A stretch of 48,267 nucleotides of DNA from Candidatus Aphodovivens excrementavium (GCA_018715935.1 DVKR01000026.1:1-48267); one strand, 5' to 3'; shown: positions 24,311 through 33,293, numbered from the stretch's first letter. The notes: generated by a model from the letters alone, not told the origin. Program-made: numbers and translations.

Positions 24311-25066
24311 ATGGCAAAGCAGAAAAAAATTCGGCTTGATGAGCTTATGGTGCAGCAAGGCCTTGCCTCCGACGTGGGCGAGGCCTTGCGTTTGGTGCTT
24401 GCGCATCAGGTGAAGGTGGGCGACGTCTATCCCGCAAGCGCCGCTGTGCGCGTTGCGCCCGATGCCGAGATTCAGGTGAAGGGACGTAAGCGCTTTGTGT
24501 CGCGCGGAGGCCTTAAGCTGCAGGGCGCGCTCGACGCGTTCGCGCAGGACGTGCGGGGGCTGCGCTGCATCGACATCGGCTCTTCTACCGGGGGGTTCAC
24601 CGATTGTTTGTTACAGGCGGGGGCGGCAAGCGTGGCGTGCGTAGACGTGAACTACGGACAGCTTGCATGGAGCATCCGTCAAGATGAGCGCGTGAGCGTG
24701 TTCGAGCGTACGAACATCCGCCTGGCCGACCCGGTGGAGCTTGGCGCGCCGTTCGATGTGCTCGTTGCAGACCTCAGCTTCATCGGGCTGGCAGCGCTTG
24801 CCCCGACATTCGCGCGGCTGAGCGCTCCGGGCAGCGTGTTCATCGGTCTGGTGAAGCCCCAGTTCGAGTCGCGCCACGACGAGACCGATCATGGCGTGGT
24901 GCGCGACGCCGCCGTACGCGAACGTGTGGTGGACGAAGTGAGCGCCGCGCTCGCTGCGGAAGGCTTCGACGTGACGGGCGTGGTCGAAAGCCCCATCACC
25001 GGCCCCGAGGGAAATTTGGAGTACCTGGTGAGGGCGGTGTATGGGGGTAGGGCCGAGCGGCAATAA
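24311..25066 (+). CDS. tlyA: TlyA-family rRNA 2'-O-methyltransferase
   Basis: 251 residues from the ATG at 24311. N-terminal S4 RNA-binding domain (RLDELMVQQGLASDVGEALR), then an FtsJ/RrmJ-type methyltransferase: KRFVSRGGLKLQGALDAF, SAM-binding CIDIGSSTGGFTDCLLQAGA, the VADLSFIGL motif and LVKPQFE. In mycobacteria TlyA methylates C1409 of 16S and C1920 of 23S rRNA; loss gives capreomycin resistance. No Shine-Dalgarno is present, and the nearby TATAAT suggests a leaderless message. The restriction operon begins 80 bp after. Confidence 0.92.
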   Translation: MAKQKKIRLDELMVQQGLASDVGEALRLVLAHQVKVGDVYPASAAVRVAPDAEIQVKGRKRFVSRGGLKLQGALDAFAQDVRGLRCIDIGSSTGGFTDCLLQAGAASVACVDVNYGQLAWSIRQDERVSVFERTNIRLADPVELGAPFDVLVADLSFIGLAALAPTFARLSAPGSVFIGLVKPQFESRHDETDHGVVRDAAVRERVVDEVSAALAAEGFDVTGVVESPITGPEGNLEYLVRAVYGGRAERQ

Positions 25067-25087
25067 GCGTTTCTTCGACTCCCTAAA

Positions 25088-25111
25088 TGCCATTTTAGGT
25101 TTAGGTACAAT
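25088..25111 (+). promoter_or_regulatory. Inverted repeat and -10 element before hsdR
   Basis: CCTAAA-TGCCAT-TTTAGG, with a second TTTAGG directly after and TACAAT (25106-25111) next. A candidate promoter and operator for the restriction operon. Confidence 0.5.
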
Positions 25112-25145
25112 GAAGCATGTAGTCAACATGCGGGAGGTAAACGCC

Positions 25146-28100
25146 GTGTCTGAGAGTGCGGAAAGATATGATTACGGTTATATCCGTATCGACGAGGATT
25201 ATTTCGAGCAGGTTGTCATCGAGCATCTGGTCGACCGTCTTGGCTATGAGCACCTTTACGGACCCGATGTGCCCCGATCCTCGGAAGAATATCGTGATGT
25301 CTTTCTGCCGGGCATTTTTCCTGCTGCCCTGCGGCGTATTAACAGCAACCTTCCCGCAGAAGCGATCGACGAGGCGCTTCTCAAGCTTTCCAACGTTGAA
25401 GGCGGGTCTCTCGAACAGAGAAACGAGACTTTCGCTGACTATCTTCAATCGGGTATAGAGGTTCGTTTTTTCGACGGAAAAGAGGAGCGTGACGATATCG
25501 TACGCCTTCTTGATTTCGAGTACCCCGACAACAACGATTTTCATGTCGTCAATCAGTGGACCTTCGTCGAGTATTCCGAGAAACGCCCCGACGTCATCGT
25601 TTTTGTGAACGGCATGCCGCTCGTTTTGTTCGAGCTGAAATCTCCTTCTCGAGAAGAGACGGACGCATCCGACGCATATCTGCAACTGCGAAATTACATG
25701 CATCACATCCCCAGCCTGTTCGTGCCGAACGTGTTCTGCGTCATGAGCGATATGGCGGAAACGCGTGTGGGAACCATCACGGCAAGCGAAGACAGGTTCG
25801 TTGCGTGGAAGTCCGATGATGGCGATTACTCCGAAACGAAGATGGCGACATGGAAAACCATGCTGGACGGCATGCTTCCCAAAGAGCGTCTGCTCGATAT
25901 CATCCAGAACTTTGTATGCTTCAATGATACGCCCGAGAAAGTAGTTAAGATCCTTGCTGCATATCACCAGTATTTTGGCGTACGCAAGGCCATCGAACGT
26001 GCTGCGGAGGCGGTTGAGGGCGATGGCAAGATCGGCGTGTTCTGGCACACGCAGGGGAGCGGCAAATCGCTGTCGATGGTCTTTTTTGCGCACCTGCTGC
26101 AAAGTTGTCTGGATAGTCCGACCATCGTGGTCATTACAGACCGAAACGATTTGGACGATCAGCTGTTCGGCCAATTTTCGCGCTGCGCGAGGTTCCTTCG
26201 TCAAACCCCGGTTCAGGCGGAAAGCCGCGAACATCTCAAACAGCTTCTTATCGGCCGCGAAGCGAACGGCATCATCTTCACAACCATGCAGAAGTTCACG
26301 GATGGGGAGGACTCTCTGTGCGGTCGCAGCAATGTGGTTGTGATTGTGGACGAAGCTCATCGCGGCCAATACGGGCTGACGGAGAAGATGGACGCCGAAG
26401 GACGCGTGCGCGTTGGCGCGGCTCGCGTAGTGCGCAAGGCGTTGCCTCATGCTTCCTATATCGGCTTTACGGGCACCCCTATTGCTTTGGAGGATCGCAA
26501 TACGCGCGAGGTGTTCGGCGACTACATCGACATCTACGACATGACTCAGTCGGTTGAGGACGAATCGACGAAACCCGTTTACTATGAAAGTCGCGTCGTT
26601 GCACTCCGTCTCGACCCCGATGCGCTAGAGAGACTCGACGACGCCTACAAGGAGTTTACCGAAGAAGCCGACGAAGCGTCCGTCGAAAAGTCAAAGCGGG
26701 ATCTCGGAGGGTTGGACGCTCTCTTCGATACGCCGGAAACGATCGAATCCCTTTGCCGCGACATCGTGGAACATTACGAAAAGAACCGTGCCGACGTGCT
26801 GGCGGGCAAAGCGCTTATCGTTGCGTATAGCCGACCCATCGCGATGAAAATCTACTACAAGATCATGGAGCTCCGCCCTTCTTGGAAAGACAAGGTCGGC
26901 GTGGTCATGACTATGTCCAATCAGGATCCCGAAGAATGGTTCGAGGTGTGCGGCGGGTCCCGTCATAAGAAGGAGATGGAGCGCAAGTTCAAAAACGACG
27001 ACGACCCTCTGAAGATCGCCATTGTCGTGGACATGTGGCTAACCGGGTTTGATGTCCCAAGCCTTTCCACCATGTACGTGTTCAAACCAATGAGGGGCTA
27101 TAACCTTATGCAGGCAATTGCGCGCGTCAATCGCGTCTGCAAAGGAAAGGAGGGCGGTCTTGTTGTCGACTACATCGGCATCGCCCGAGCACTCAAACAG
27201 GCTATGAAGGACTATACGGCGCGCGACCAGTCGAACTATGGAGACATGGACGTTGCGAGCACGGCGTACCCGAAGTTCTTGGAAAAGCTCGACGTGTGTC
27301 GCGACCTCATGTTTGGGTATGACTACCGGCAGCTTATTTTCACGGACAAAAAGGCGCAGCTGGCAAGCGCCATTACAGAAGGAACCGACTGGCTGCTCGA
27401 GCCCAGGCGAGAGGCAGACCGCGAGGAATTCCTTAAACAATGCCAGCTGATGAATCAGGCGTTGAGCTTGTGCAAGAGCATTGTGTCGGACGAGGATCAG
27501 CATGAGGCTGCTTATCTGTCGGTGTTGCGCGTGCAGGTGCTACGCCTCACGGGCAGAAAAGCCGGAGGCAACGGTGGGATGAGCTATGCGGAGTTCAACA
27601 AACGCGTTACCGAGATCATGCAGCAGACCGTTCATTCCGATGGAGTCATCGATCTTTTCGAGAAAGACAGCGTAGAGATCTCGCTGTTTGACGAGGCGTT
27701 CTTAACCGAAGTCGCGAGTATGAAGGAGAAGAACATCGCCGTAGAAAGCTTGAAGAGGCTCATCAAAGAACGTGTGCGGGCGTATCAACGCACGAGCGTC
27801 GTCAAAGCGAAGAAGTTCAGCGAGATGCTTCAAGGGACGCTGAACTCCTATCTTAACGGCATGCTCACCAATGCGCAGGTCATTGACGAGCTCGTCAAGA
27901 TGGCGCATGACATGATGAGGGATCGCACTGATGCCGAAAAGCTGGGACTCTCTGAAGAGGAGATGGCATTTTACGATGCGATTACCAGACCGGAGGCGAT
28001 CAAAGATTTCTACACCAACGACCAGCTCGTCGCGATGACGCGAGAGTTGACCGATGAGCTGCAAAAGAGCGCTACGATAGACTGGCAGAAGAAGGAGAGC

Positions 28101-28235
28101 GCACGTGCAGGTATGCGACGCGCCATAAAACGACTTCTAAGGAAATACAAGTATCCGCCCGAAGGTTTGGATGACGCCATCGGTACGGTAATGGAGCAGT
28201 GCGAGCTGTGGGCTGACAGCAAGGTCTACGAATAG
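25146..28235 (+). CDS. hsdR: Type I restriction enzyme, R subunit
   Basis: 1029 residues from the GTG at 25146, eight bases after GGGAGG; upstream ATGs at 25110 and 25128 are in frame but poorly placed. Motor-nuclease subunit that translocates DNA and cuts it. In order: nuclease domain with PDVIVFVNG and LVLFELKSP (about 148-167, the PD...ExK centre), helicase Walker A WHTQGSGKS (~299-307), VDEAHR (~400), GFTGTP (~440), and motif VI QAIARVNR (~656). A C-terminal helical region binds the HsdM/HsdS methylase. First gene of an R-M-orfX-S operon. Confidence 0.95.
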   Translation: MSESAERYDYGYIRIDEDYFEQVVIEHLVDRLGYEHLYGPDVPRSSEEYRDVFLPGIFPAALRRINSNLPAEAIDEALLKLSNVEGGSLEQRNETFADYLQSGIEVRFFDGKEERDDIVRLLDFEYPDNNDFHVVNQWTFVEYSEKRPDVIVFVNGMPLVLFELKSPSREETDASDAYLQLRNYMHHIPSLFVPNVFCVMSDMAETRVGTITASEDRFVAWKSDDGDYSETKMATWKTMLDGMLPKERLLDIIQNFVCFNDTPEKVVKILAAYHQYFGVRKAIERAAEAVEGDGKIGVFWHTQGSGKSLSMVFFAHLLQSCLDSPTIVVITDRNDLDDQLFGQFSRCARFLRQTPVQAESREHLKQLLIGREANGIIFTTMQKFTDGEDSLCGRSNVVVIVDEAHRGQYGLTEKMDAEGRVRVGAARVVRKALPHASYIGFTGTPIALEDRNTREVFGDYIDIYDMTQSVEDESTKPVYYESRVVALRLDPDALERLDDAYKEFTEEADEASVEKSKRDLGGLDALFDTPETIESLCRDIVEHYEKNRADVLAGKALIVAYSRPIAMKIYYKIMELRPSWKDKVGVVMTMSNQDPEEWFEVCGGSRHKKEMERKFKNDDDPLKIAIVVDMWLTGFDVPSLSTMYVFKPMRGYNLMQAIARVNRVCKGKEGGLVVDYIGIARALKQAMKDYTARDQSNYGDMDVASTAYPKFLEKLDVCRDLMFGYDYRQLIFTDKKAQLASAITEGTDWLLEPRREADREEFLKQCQLMNQALSLCKSIVSDEDQHEAAYLSVLRVQVLRLTGRKAGGNGGMSYAEFNKRVTEIMQQTVHSDGVIDLFEKDSVEISLFDEAFLTEVASMKEKNIAVESLKRLIKERVRAYQRTSVVKAKKFSEMLQGTLNSYLNGMLTNAQVIDELVKMAHDMMRDRTDAEKLGLSEEEMAFYDAITRPEAIKDFYTNDQLVAMTRELTDELQKSATIDWQKKESARAGMRRAIKRLLRKYKYPPEGLDDAIGTVMEQCELWADSKVYE

Positions 28236-28244
28236 GAGCCAAAC

Positions 28245-29759
28245 GTGGCAAGAAAAAAGAAAGAAGAGAACACTGCCGAGATCGGTTTTGAAGAGCAGAT
28301 CTGGCGTGCAGCAGATAAGCTTCGGGGGAATATCGACGCTTCGGAGTACAAGAACGTGGTTCTAGGGCTGATCTTCCTCAAGTACATCTCCGACAAGTTC
28401 GACCAGCGTTACCAAGAGCTCGTGGAAGAAGGGGAGGGTTTCGAGGAGGATCGCGACGAGTATACGTACCAGAACATCTTTTTCGTGCCCGAGCCCGCGC
28501 GCTGGAAGACTATCGCGGCAGCCGCTCATACGCCCGAGATCGGCAAAGTGATCGATGAGGCGATGCGTCAGATCGAGGCCGAAAACGACAAGCTAAAAGG
28601 AATCCTTCCGAAAAACTTCGCGAGGCAAGAGCTGGACAAGCGCCGTTTGGGCGAGGTGGTGGATCTGTTCACCAACGTTCAGATGGCAGAGCGGGGCGAC
28701 ACGCGCGATATCCTGGGCCGCACGTACGAATACTGCTTGGCGAAATTCGCAGAGGCAGAGGGCAAGAACGCCGGCGAATTCTACACGCCCGCCTGCGTGG
28801 TTAAAACGCTGGTCGAGATCATCGAGCCTTATAAAGGGCGCGTATACGACCCGTGCTGCGGCTCCGGTGGTATGTTCGTTCAGTCGGCGGAGTTCGTGAA
28901 GCGGCATCAGGGCAATATCAACGATCTGGCTATCTACGGTCAGGAGAGCAACCCAACCACCTGGAAGATGGCAACCATGAACCTTGCCATCAGGGGTATT
29001 GATGCTGACCTGGGCAAGCAGGCTGCAGATACGTTCTTCAACGACCTTCATAAAACCGAGAAGTTCGATTTCATCCTGGCTAATCCGCCGTTCAACATGT
29101 CGGATTGGGGCGGAGATCGTCTCAAGGAAGATCCTCGCTGGGAGTTCGGCACTCCACCTGAGGGCAACGCCAACTTCGCTTGGGTTCAGCATATGATCCA
29201 TCATCTCAATCGTAGCGGGCGCATGGGAATGGTGCTTGCGAATGGGTCGCTGTCGAGTCAAACGAGCGGAGAGGGCGACATCCGCGCCGAGATTGTGAAG
29301 GCCGACCTCGTCGAGGGCATCGTGGCGATGCCGGACAAGCTCTTTTACAGCACAGGTATTCCTGTGAGCCTGTGGATCATTGCGAAGAAGAAGGCTCAGC
29401 CTGGCAAGACGCTTTTCGTTGATGCGCGCGAAATGGGCACTATGGTGAGCCGTCGCTTGCGCGAGTTTACAGATGACGACATCGCCAAAGTCGCCAGCGC
29501 ATTCGATGCGTTCCGAGACGGTACGCTCGAGGAGGAAAAGGGCTTCTCGGCTATAGCCGCTATCGAGGATATCGAGAAGCAGGATTTCATCCTGACTCCC
29601 GGACGCTATGTCGGCATTAAGGAAGAGGAAGATGATGGCGAGCCTTTCGAGGAGAAGATGGCTCGCCTGACTGGTGAGCTTGCAAAGTGCTTCGAAGAAT
29701 CAAATCGCCTGCAAGAGCAGATCAAGAAGAACTTGGAGGCGATTGGGTATGGATTCTAG
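28245..29759 (+). CDS. hsdM: Type I DNA adenine methyltransferase, M subunit
   Basis: 504 residues; GTG at 28245 after TAGGAGCC, nine bases past the hsdR stop. N-terminal HsdM_N helical domain (EEQIWRAADKLRGNIDASEY, then KNVVLGLIFLKYISDKF), then the N6-adenine methylase core: GEFYTPACVVKTLVEI, VYDPCCGSGGMF (~200-211) for SAM binding, and catalytic NPPFN (~279). A C-terminal coiled-coil (EKMARLTGELAKCFEESNRL) contacts HsdS. Two copies plus one HsdS form the modification enzyme. Confidence 0.95.
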   Translation: MARKKKEENTAEIGFEEQIWRAADKLRGNIDASEYKNVVLGLIFLKYISDKFDQRYQELVEEGEGFEEDRDEYTYQNIFFVPEPARWKTIAAAAHTPEIGKVIDEAMRQIEAENDKLKGILPKNFARQELDKRRLGEVVDLFTNVQMAERGDTRDILGRTYEYCLAKFAEAEGKNAGEFYTPACVVKTLVEIIEPYKGRVYDPCCGSGGMFVQSAEFVKRHQGNINDLAIYGQESNPTTWKMATMNLAIRGIDADLGKQAADTFFNDLHKTEKFDFILANPPFNMSDWGGDRLKEDPRWEFGTPPEGNANFAWVQHMIHHLNRSGRMGMVLANGSLSSQTSGEGDIRAEIVKADLVEGIVAMPDKLFYSTGIPVSLWIIAKKKAQPGKTLFVDAREMGTMVSRRLREFTDDDIAKVASAFDAFRDGTLEEEKGFSAIAAIEDIEKQDFILTPGRYVGIKEEEDDGEPFEEKMARLTGELAKCFEESNRLQEQIKKNLEAIGYGF

Positions 29760-29774
29760 ATCGGATCGAGATAG

Positions 29775-30212
29775 ATGAAGACCGTAGCACTGAGATTCGC
29801 GGAGAACTTTGCGCCGGAAGGCGGAACAATTGCCGCACACCAGCAGGTAATAAACGAGCTGGGCCTTGTTTGGTATGGAAAGCTGGGCAATCCAGTATCT
29901 AAGACAATCGCGAGGGAGATTCTTGATTCCGATAACCCTCGCATCCTTCTCATCCACAGTGGAGGCCAGGAACGGTACTGGGCACATGTTGATGCCATTC
30001 AACGCGATATGCCGAAATTGACCGAAGTGCCTTTTTACTACAGGAACATGGCCGACAAGTTCAAATGTTGGTTTCGAGTACGTAAATTCACGAAGGCAGA
30101 CAAAAGCGTCATGTCGGACTGCATTGTTATTTCATCAGGAAAGAGACTCACTGATGCATCGAGGCACAGCATGAGTCCTTACTTCATTGTTAACTATATC
30201 GAGGAGCGATAG
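29775..30212 (+). CDS. Unknown protein inside the type I operon, PUA/EVE-like
   Basis: 145 residues; ATG at 29775, 15 bases after hsdM, with only a weak GGATCGAG site. It is followed three bases later by hsdS, so it is a true operon member. I do not recognise it by name. Its pattern (LGLVWYGKLG, NPRILLIHSG, ERYWAHVDAI, WFRVRKF, RHSMSPYFIV) with a Trp-Tyr-Gly opening strand and aromatic-rich later strands is reminiscent of the PUA/EVE/ASCH fold that reads modified nucleic acids. If so it may sense base modification or tune restriction. This fold is a guess from pattern only. Confidence 0.65.
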   Translation: MKTVALRFAENFAPEGGTIAAHQQVINELGLVWYGKLGNPVSKTIAREILDSDNPRILLIHSGGQERYWAHVDAIQRDMPKLTEVPFYYRNMADKFKCWFRVRKFTKADKSVMSDCIVISSGKRLTDASRHSMSPYFIVNYIEER

Positions 30213-30215
30213 CGC

Positions 30216-31412
30216 GTGTGCAAGCAAGCTAGTATCGGCGAGATTGCCGATGTCATCACTGGGAAAACCCCGCCGACAAATAAACCTATATTTTGGGAGG
30301 CCGACATCCCGTTCATCACGCCGAAAGACCTACAGGCATCGAAACATATCTTTGCTACAGAAAGGCGCGTTTCGAGCGCGGTAAAGGATAGTTTTTCAAA
30401 ACAGATTATTCCAGCTGGTTCAGTATGCGTTTCTTGCATTGGCAACCTTGGCTATGTCGGCGTGGTAGAGACTGCGTCGCTGTCAAATCAACAGATCAAT
30501 ACGGTTGTGCCTAACGACCCTGACGACTCTGACTATCTTTACTATGCGATGAGATGGCTATGGCCTTATTTCAAGCATCTGGAGGGGCAGTCAACTGCCC
30601 TGTCAATCATCAACAAAAGCCATTTTGAGCAGATTTCTATTCCTTGGCCTAGTCAAGCAACGAGGAGGATAATCTCTGGCATCCTTAATCGTTTTGATGA
30701 TTTGATTGAACTTAATCTTCGCACAAATGATTATTTGCTTGAACTGGTGCGCGTCGAATTTGATCATCGATTTGGTGCCGAAACGCCCACAACTAACTTG
30801 GGCAATGTCATGGCCATCTCAACTCAATCGCTCAAACCATCAGCTTGCACGGGTGAGATTTGGGAGCATTACAGCATCCCTGCATTTGATGATAATCGCA
30901 GACCGGTCTTCGAACCCGCTGATAACATTAAGAGCAACAAGTACGCCATCGACAACGACTGCATCCTAATTTCAAAACTCAACCCATCGATAAAGCGTCT
31001 CTGGTTGCCTTGCTGTACTTTGAAAAGGTCCGTGTGCTCAACCGAGTTCATCGTCTACAAACCAAAAAGGCCGGAGCACAAGAGCTTCTACTACGCCGCT
31101 ATCGATAGTCCTTCGTTTACGGATTTTCTGCTCGCCCATGTGACCGGCTCTACCGGAAGTCGTCAGCGCACGCACCCAAAAGCAACACTCAACTATCCCA
31201 TGCCAAATCCAAGCGTTGAGGATATAGAAGGTTTCTGCGAGTTTGCGGATCCGATTATTGCAAGGTGGCAGCTCAACGAACGAGGGTCTGCGCAACTAGA
31301 ACGACTCAGAGGCGTGCTGCTTCCGAAGCTCATGTCCGGCGAAATCGACGTTTCTCGGGTTAACGCTACGCAGCTAAATAATCATTTGTCCGCCGGTTCC
31401 ATGTCAGCTTAG
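30216..31412 (+). CDS. hsdS: Type I specificity subunit, expressed copy (TRD1a-TRD2a)
   Basis: 398 residues; GTG at 30216, nine bases after GAGGAG. Two target-recognition domains: TRD1 (about 1-150, IGEIADVITGKTPPTNKP, GNLGYVGV, QISIPWPSQ) and TRD2 (about 185-360), each followed by a helical spacer (RRIISGILNRFDDLIELNLR and ARWQLNERGSAQLERLRGVL). HsdS sets the DNA sequence recognised by the complex. Recombination site A encodes RTNDYL in the central spacer (residues ~170-175) and site B the end TQLNNHL, so the whole TRD2 lies between inverted sites. The gene is AT-richer than its surroundings. Confidence 0.93.
   Translation: MCKQASIGEIADVITGKTPPTNKPIFWEADIPFITPKDLQASKHIFATERRVSSAVKDSFSKQIIPAGSVCVSCIGNLGYVGVVETASLSNQQINTVVPNDPDDSDYLYYAMRWLWPYFKHLEGQSTALSIINKSHFEQISIPWPSQATRRIISGILNRFDDLIELNLRTNDYLLELVRVEFDHRFGAETPTTNLGNVMAISTQSLKPSACTGEIWEHYSIPAFDDNRRPVFEPADNIKSNKYAIDNDCILISKLNPSIKRLWLPCCTLKRSVCSTEFIVYKPKRPEHKSFYYAAIDSPSFTDFLLAHVTGSTGSRQRTHPKATLNYPMPNPSVEDIEGFCEFADPIIARWQLNERGSAQLERLRGVLLPKLMSGEIDVSRVNATQLNNHLSAGSMSA
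30719..30736 (+). repeat. Recombination site A (in hsdS central spacer)
   Basis: TCGCACAAATGATTATTT. Same 18 bases as site C; core 30723-30736. Codons read LRTNDYL in hsdS. Confidence 0.8.
31366..31390 (-). repeat. Recombination site B (end of hsdS)
   Basis: Inverted relative to A; the core occupies 31376-31389. These 25 bases are identical to site D (34248-34272). On the plus strand they encode ..TQLNNHL; on the minus strand RTNDYLAA and a TAG stop. Confidence 0.8.
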
Positions 31413-31911
31413 CGTCGATAAGTTCAAATAACGCGACAAGACGAGTGCGAAATGCGGTAGGTGAGGGGATTCGCCAGTTGAGAAAATCTGTACGAGAGAG
31501 GGACATATTGGTTGTACCTGTTCCTCTTGCTTTGCAATAGGCCCTGTATTGTGGCGTACGAAGGCTCCAATACGTATAGCGCCTATCGAGTTCTGTAGCT
31601 TGAGGCGAGAACTCTAGTTTGACCGTGTCTTGGGTAAGGCGCCCTTCCGGTATGTCGTTAGGGACGCGCGCTATCGCCCCTAAAAGGTCGCATGCTTGGG
31701 TCAGATCCTTGAGGGAGACGTAAAGATCTCCTGGATGGAGAAGAATACGCAGATCCGATTGGCCTGGGTAGTGCTTCTTCGTGCCGTATTTAAAACCTCC
31801 ATTTCGATCAATGCTGCCGAGCCCAAGAAGAACTGGGCCATCAGTTTCCGAAAGGAGCGAGCTTTTATAGGTGTTGCCCCTGACAAGAGAAACAATATCC
31901 CCAAGTTTCAT
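31366..31911 (-). CDS. Orphan N-terminal half of HsdS (TRD1b), minus strand
   Basis: 181 residues. Starts MKLGDIVSLVRGNTYKSSLL, a typical start of an HsdS recognition domain, continues through one TRD (DLRILLHPGDLYVSL, LNWRIPSPT), and ends in the spacer ALFELIDAKLTWNRRTNDYL followed by Ala-Ala-stop at site B. Its ATG overlaps the recombinase stop (ATGA), so it is translated from the recombinase message. Inversion between A and B would fuse it in frame to TRD2a and give a full HsdS on the minus strand; inversion between B and C would fuse it to TRD2b. In the present state it may yield a half-subunit, which could dimerise into a functional HsdS. Confidence 0.85.
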   Translation of the reverse strand: MKLGDIVSLVRGNTYKSSLLSETDGPVLLGLGSIDRNGGFKYGTKKHYPGQSDLRILLHPGDLYVSLKDLTQACDLLGAIARVPNDIPEGRLTQDTVKLEFSPQATELDRRYTYWSLRTPQYRAYCKARGTGTTNMSLSRTDFLNWRIPSPTAFRTRLVALFELIDAKLTWNRRTNDYLAA

Positions 31912-32861
31912 TCCAGATACTTTCTATGCGATGCCTTCACGTTGTTCTGATTCACCAGTGCGTAATGCATGGTGGTATCTATTCTCGCATGACCGAGAAG
32001 CTTCTGCACCTGTTCGATGGGCATACCTTTGTCGATGGCATGTGTTGCAAGCGTGCGGCGGAACTTGTGGGGATGAACGCGATTCACGCCGCATCGTTCT
32101 CCGATTTGGCGGAGACGTGTCTCGACTGCTCCTATGCTTAGTCGCGAAGCGGCTCTGTCCAAAGAGACGAAAAGAGCAGGGCAATTATCATTCCTACTAT
32201 CAAGATATGCTTGCAAATGAAGCTTTGCGCGCGCATTGAAGTAGACGGGACGCTGCTTGTTTCCTTTTCCTGTGACGATGCACTCGCGCTCTTGCAGGTT
32301 GACGTCCTCAATGTCGAGTTGCACAAGTTCCCCAACGCGCATTCCTGTTGTTGCGAGTAGATCCACTAGCGCTAAATCACGCACGCTCGTGCAAGCATCG
32401 CGCAAGGTCTCAAGGTCTTCATCCGTCAGCACCTCTTTCGTCACGGTGGCAGTTTTAACACGTCGAATGCGCCGAACGGGACTTTTGACGATATAGTCCT
32501 CGTCTTCAAGCCACGAGAAAAAGCTTGATAGTATGCGCCGGATGTTGTCGATGGTGACTTTGCTGGCGTTCCTCGTTTCCTCGTAATGGTAAAGGTATTT
32601 TCGCAGGTCGTCGCTTTCTATCTGAGTGTAAGGTTTGGATACCGAGGCGACCATATGGGTAATGGTGCTTTCGTAGTACGCGATAGTTCGCGGTGAGCAC
32701 CCTTCGACTTCCTTTGCCGTGAGAAAGAGCGGAAGTAGATTGGCGTCATCGTAGTGCTTTGGCGCCAAGACGCGTCGAAGCACCTCACTAAGAGATTTGA
32801 GTTGATTGCAAGAAAGAAGAGGCTGCATTTGCATCAGAACGTTGTTGATAGTGTCTTCCAT
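31908..32861 (-). CDS. Tyrosine recombinase, probable HsdS invertase
   Basis: 317 residues; ATG at 32861 with AAGGG upstream. XerC/D-like: N-terminal SAM-like core-binding domain (EGCSPRTIAYYESTITHMV), catalytic domain with Arg175 (TGMRVGEL), Lys199 (GKGNK), His265-x-x-Arg268 (HPHKFRRT), His291 (LGH) and nucleophile Tyr300 (TMHYALV). All active-site residues are present. It is located between sites B and C of the hsdS locus, as in known phase-variable type I systems, and overlaps the TRD1b half by four bases. Divergent from a toxin-antitoxin pair. Confidence 0.92.
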   Translation of the reverse strand: MEDTINNVLMQMQPLLSCNQLKSLSEVLRRVLAPKHYDDANLLPLFLTAKEVEGCSPRTIAYYESTITHMVASVSKPYTQIESDDLRKYLYHYEETRNASKVTIDNIRRILSSFFSWLEDEDYIVKSPVRRIRRVKTATVTKEVLTDEDLETLRDACTSVRDLALVDLLATTGMRVGELVQLDIEDVNLQERECIVTGKGNKQRPVYFNARAKLHLQAYLDSRNDNCPALFVSLDRAASRLSIGAVETRLRQIGERCGVNRVHPHKFRRTLATHAIDKGMPIEQVQKLLGHARIDTTMHYALVNQNNVKASHRKYLE

Positions 32862-33023
32862 TGTGAATCCCTTCTTCGGACAACGATGAAAGCATTGTTC
32901 CTCATGCAGACGGCTGGGCGAACGAAAGCCGCTCGATATCACTGCGCTTCGGCAATCACGGCGATTTGCAATTGCCGATGTAAGATGACAGTACATAAAT
33001 GTCCTACGTTGATTGGAGAGAAG
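32862..33023. promoter_or_regulatory. Divergent regulatory region, recombinase / antitoxin
   Basis: 162 bp containing CGGCAAT/ATTGCCG inverted repeat (about 32950-32977) and a TAAGAT hexamer near 32981. Probably holds both promoters; exact elements not assigned. Confidence 0.35.
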
Positions 33024-33290
33024 ATGGCTTCCGTAACGGTGAGGGTTGATGAGCAAACGAAGCGAGAGGCCGCGGAGATCGTTGAGGATTTCGGGTTTGA
33101 CCTCTCTTCGGTAACGAGGGCCTTCTATCGGCAAATTGTCCGTGAGAGACGCATCCCGCTCACGCTCTCGTATCCCGAGCCAAATGAAGAGAGCCTTCAA
33201 AGCATTCGGGAGGCAGAAGAGCTTCTTGCTTCTGGCGGGCACGGTTACAAGACTGCTCGCGAAATGCTCGACGCGGCTTTGGGGGATTAG
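33024..33290 (+). CDS. RelB/DinJ-type antitoxin
   Basis: 88 residues from the ATG at 33024 (GGAGAG site). MASVTVRVDEQTKREAAEIV and FGFDLSSVTRAFYRQIVRER form the ribbon-helix-helix of DinJ antitoxins; RRIPLTLSYPEPNEES is the usual linker; the C-terminal helix REMLDAALGD binds the toxin. The toxin gene starts three bases after, but it is frameshifted. Lies inside the invertible B-C segment. Confidence 0.88.
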   Translation: MASVTVRVDEQTKREAAEIVEDFGFDLSSVTRAFYRQIVRERRIPLTLSYPEPNEESLQSIREAEELLASGGHGYKTAREMLDAALGD

Positions 33291-33293
33291 CGG

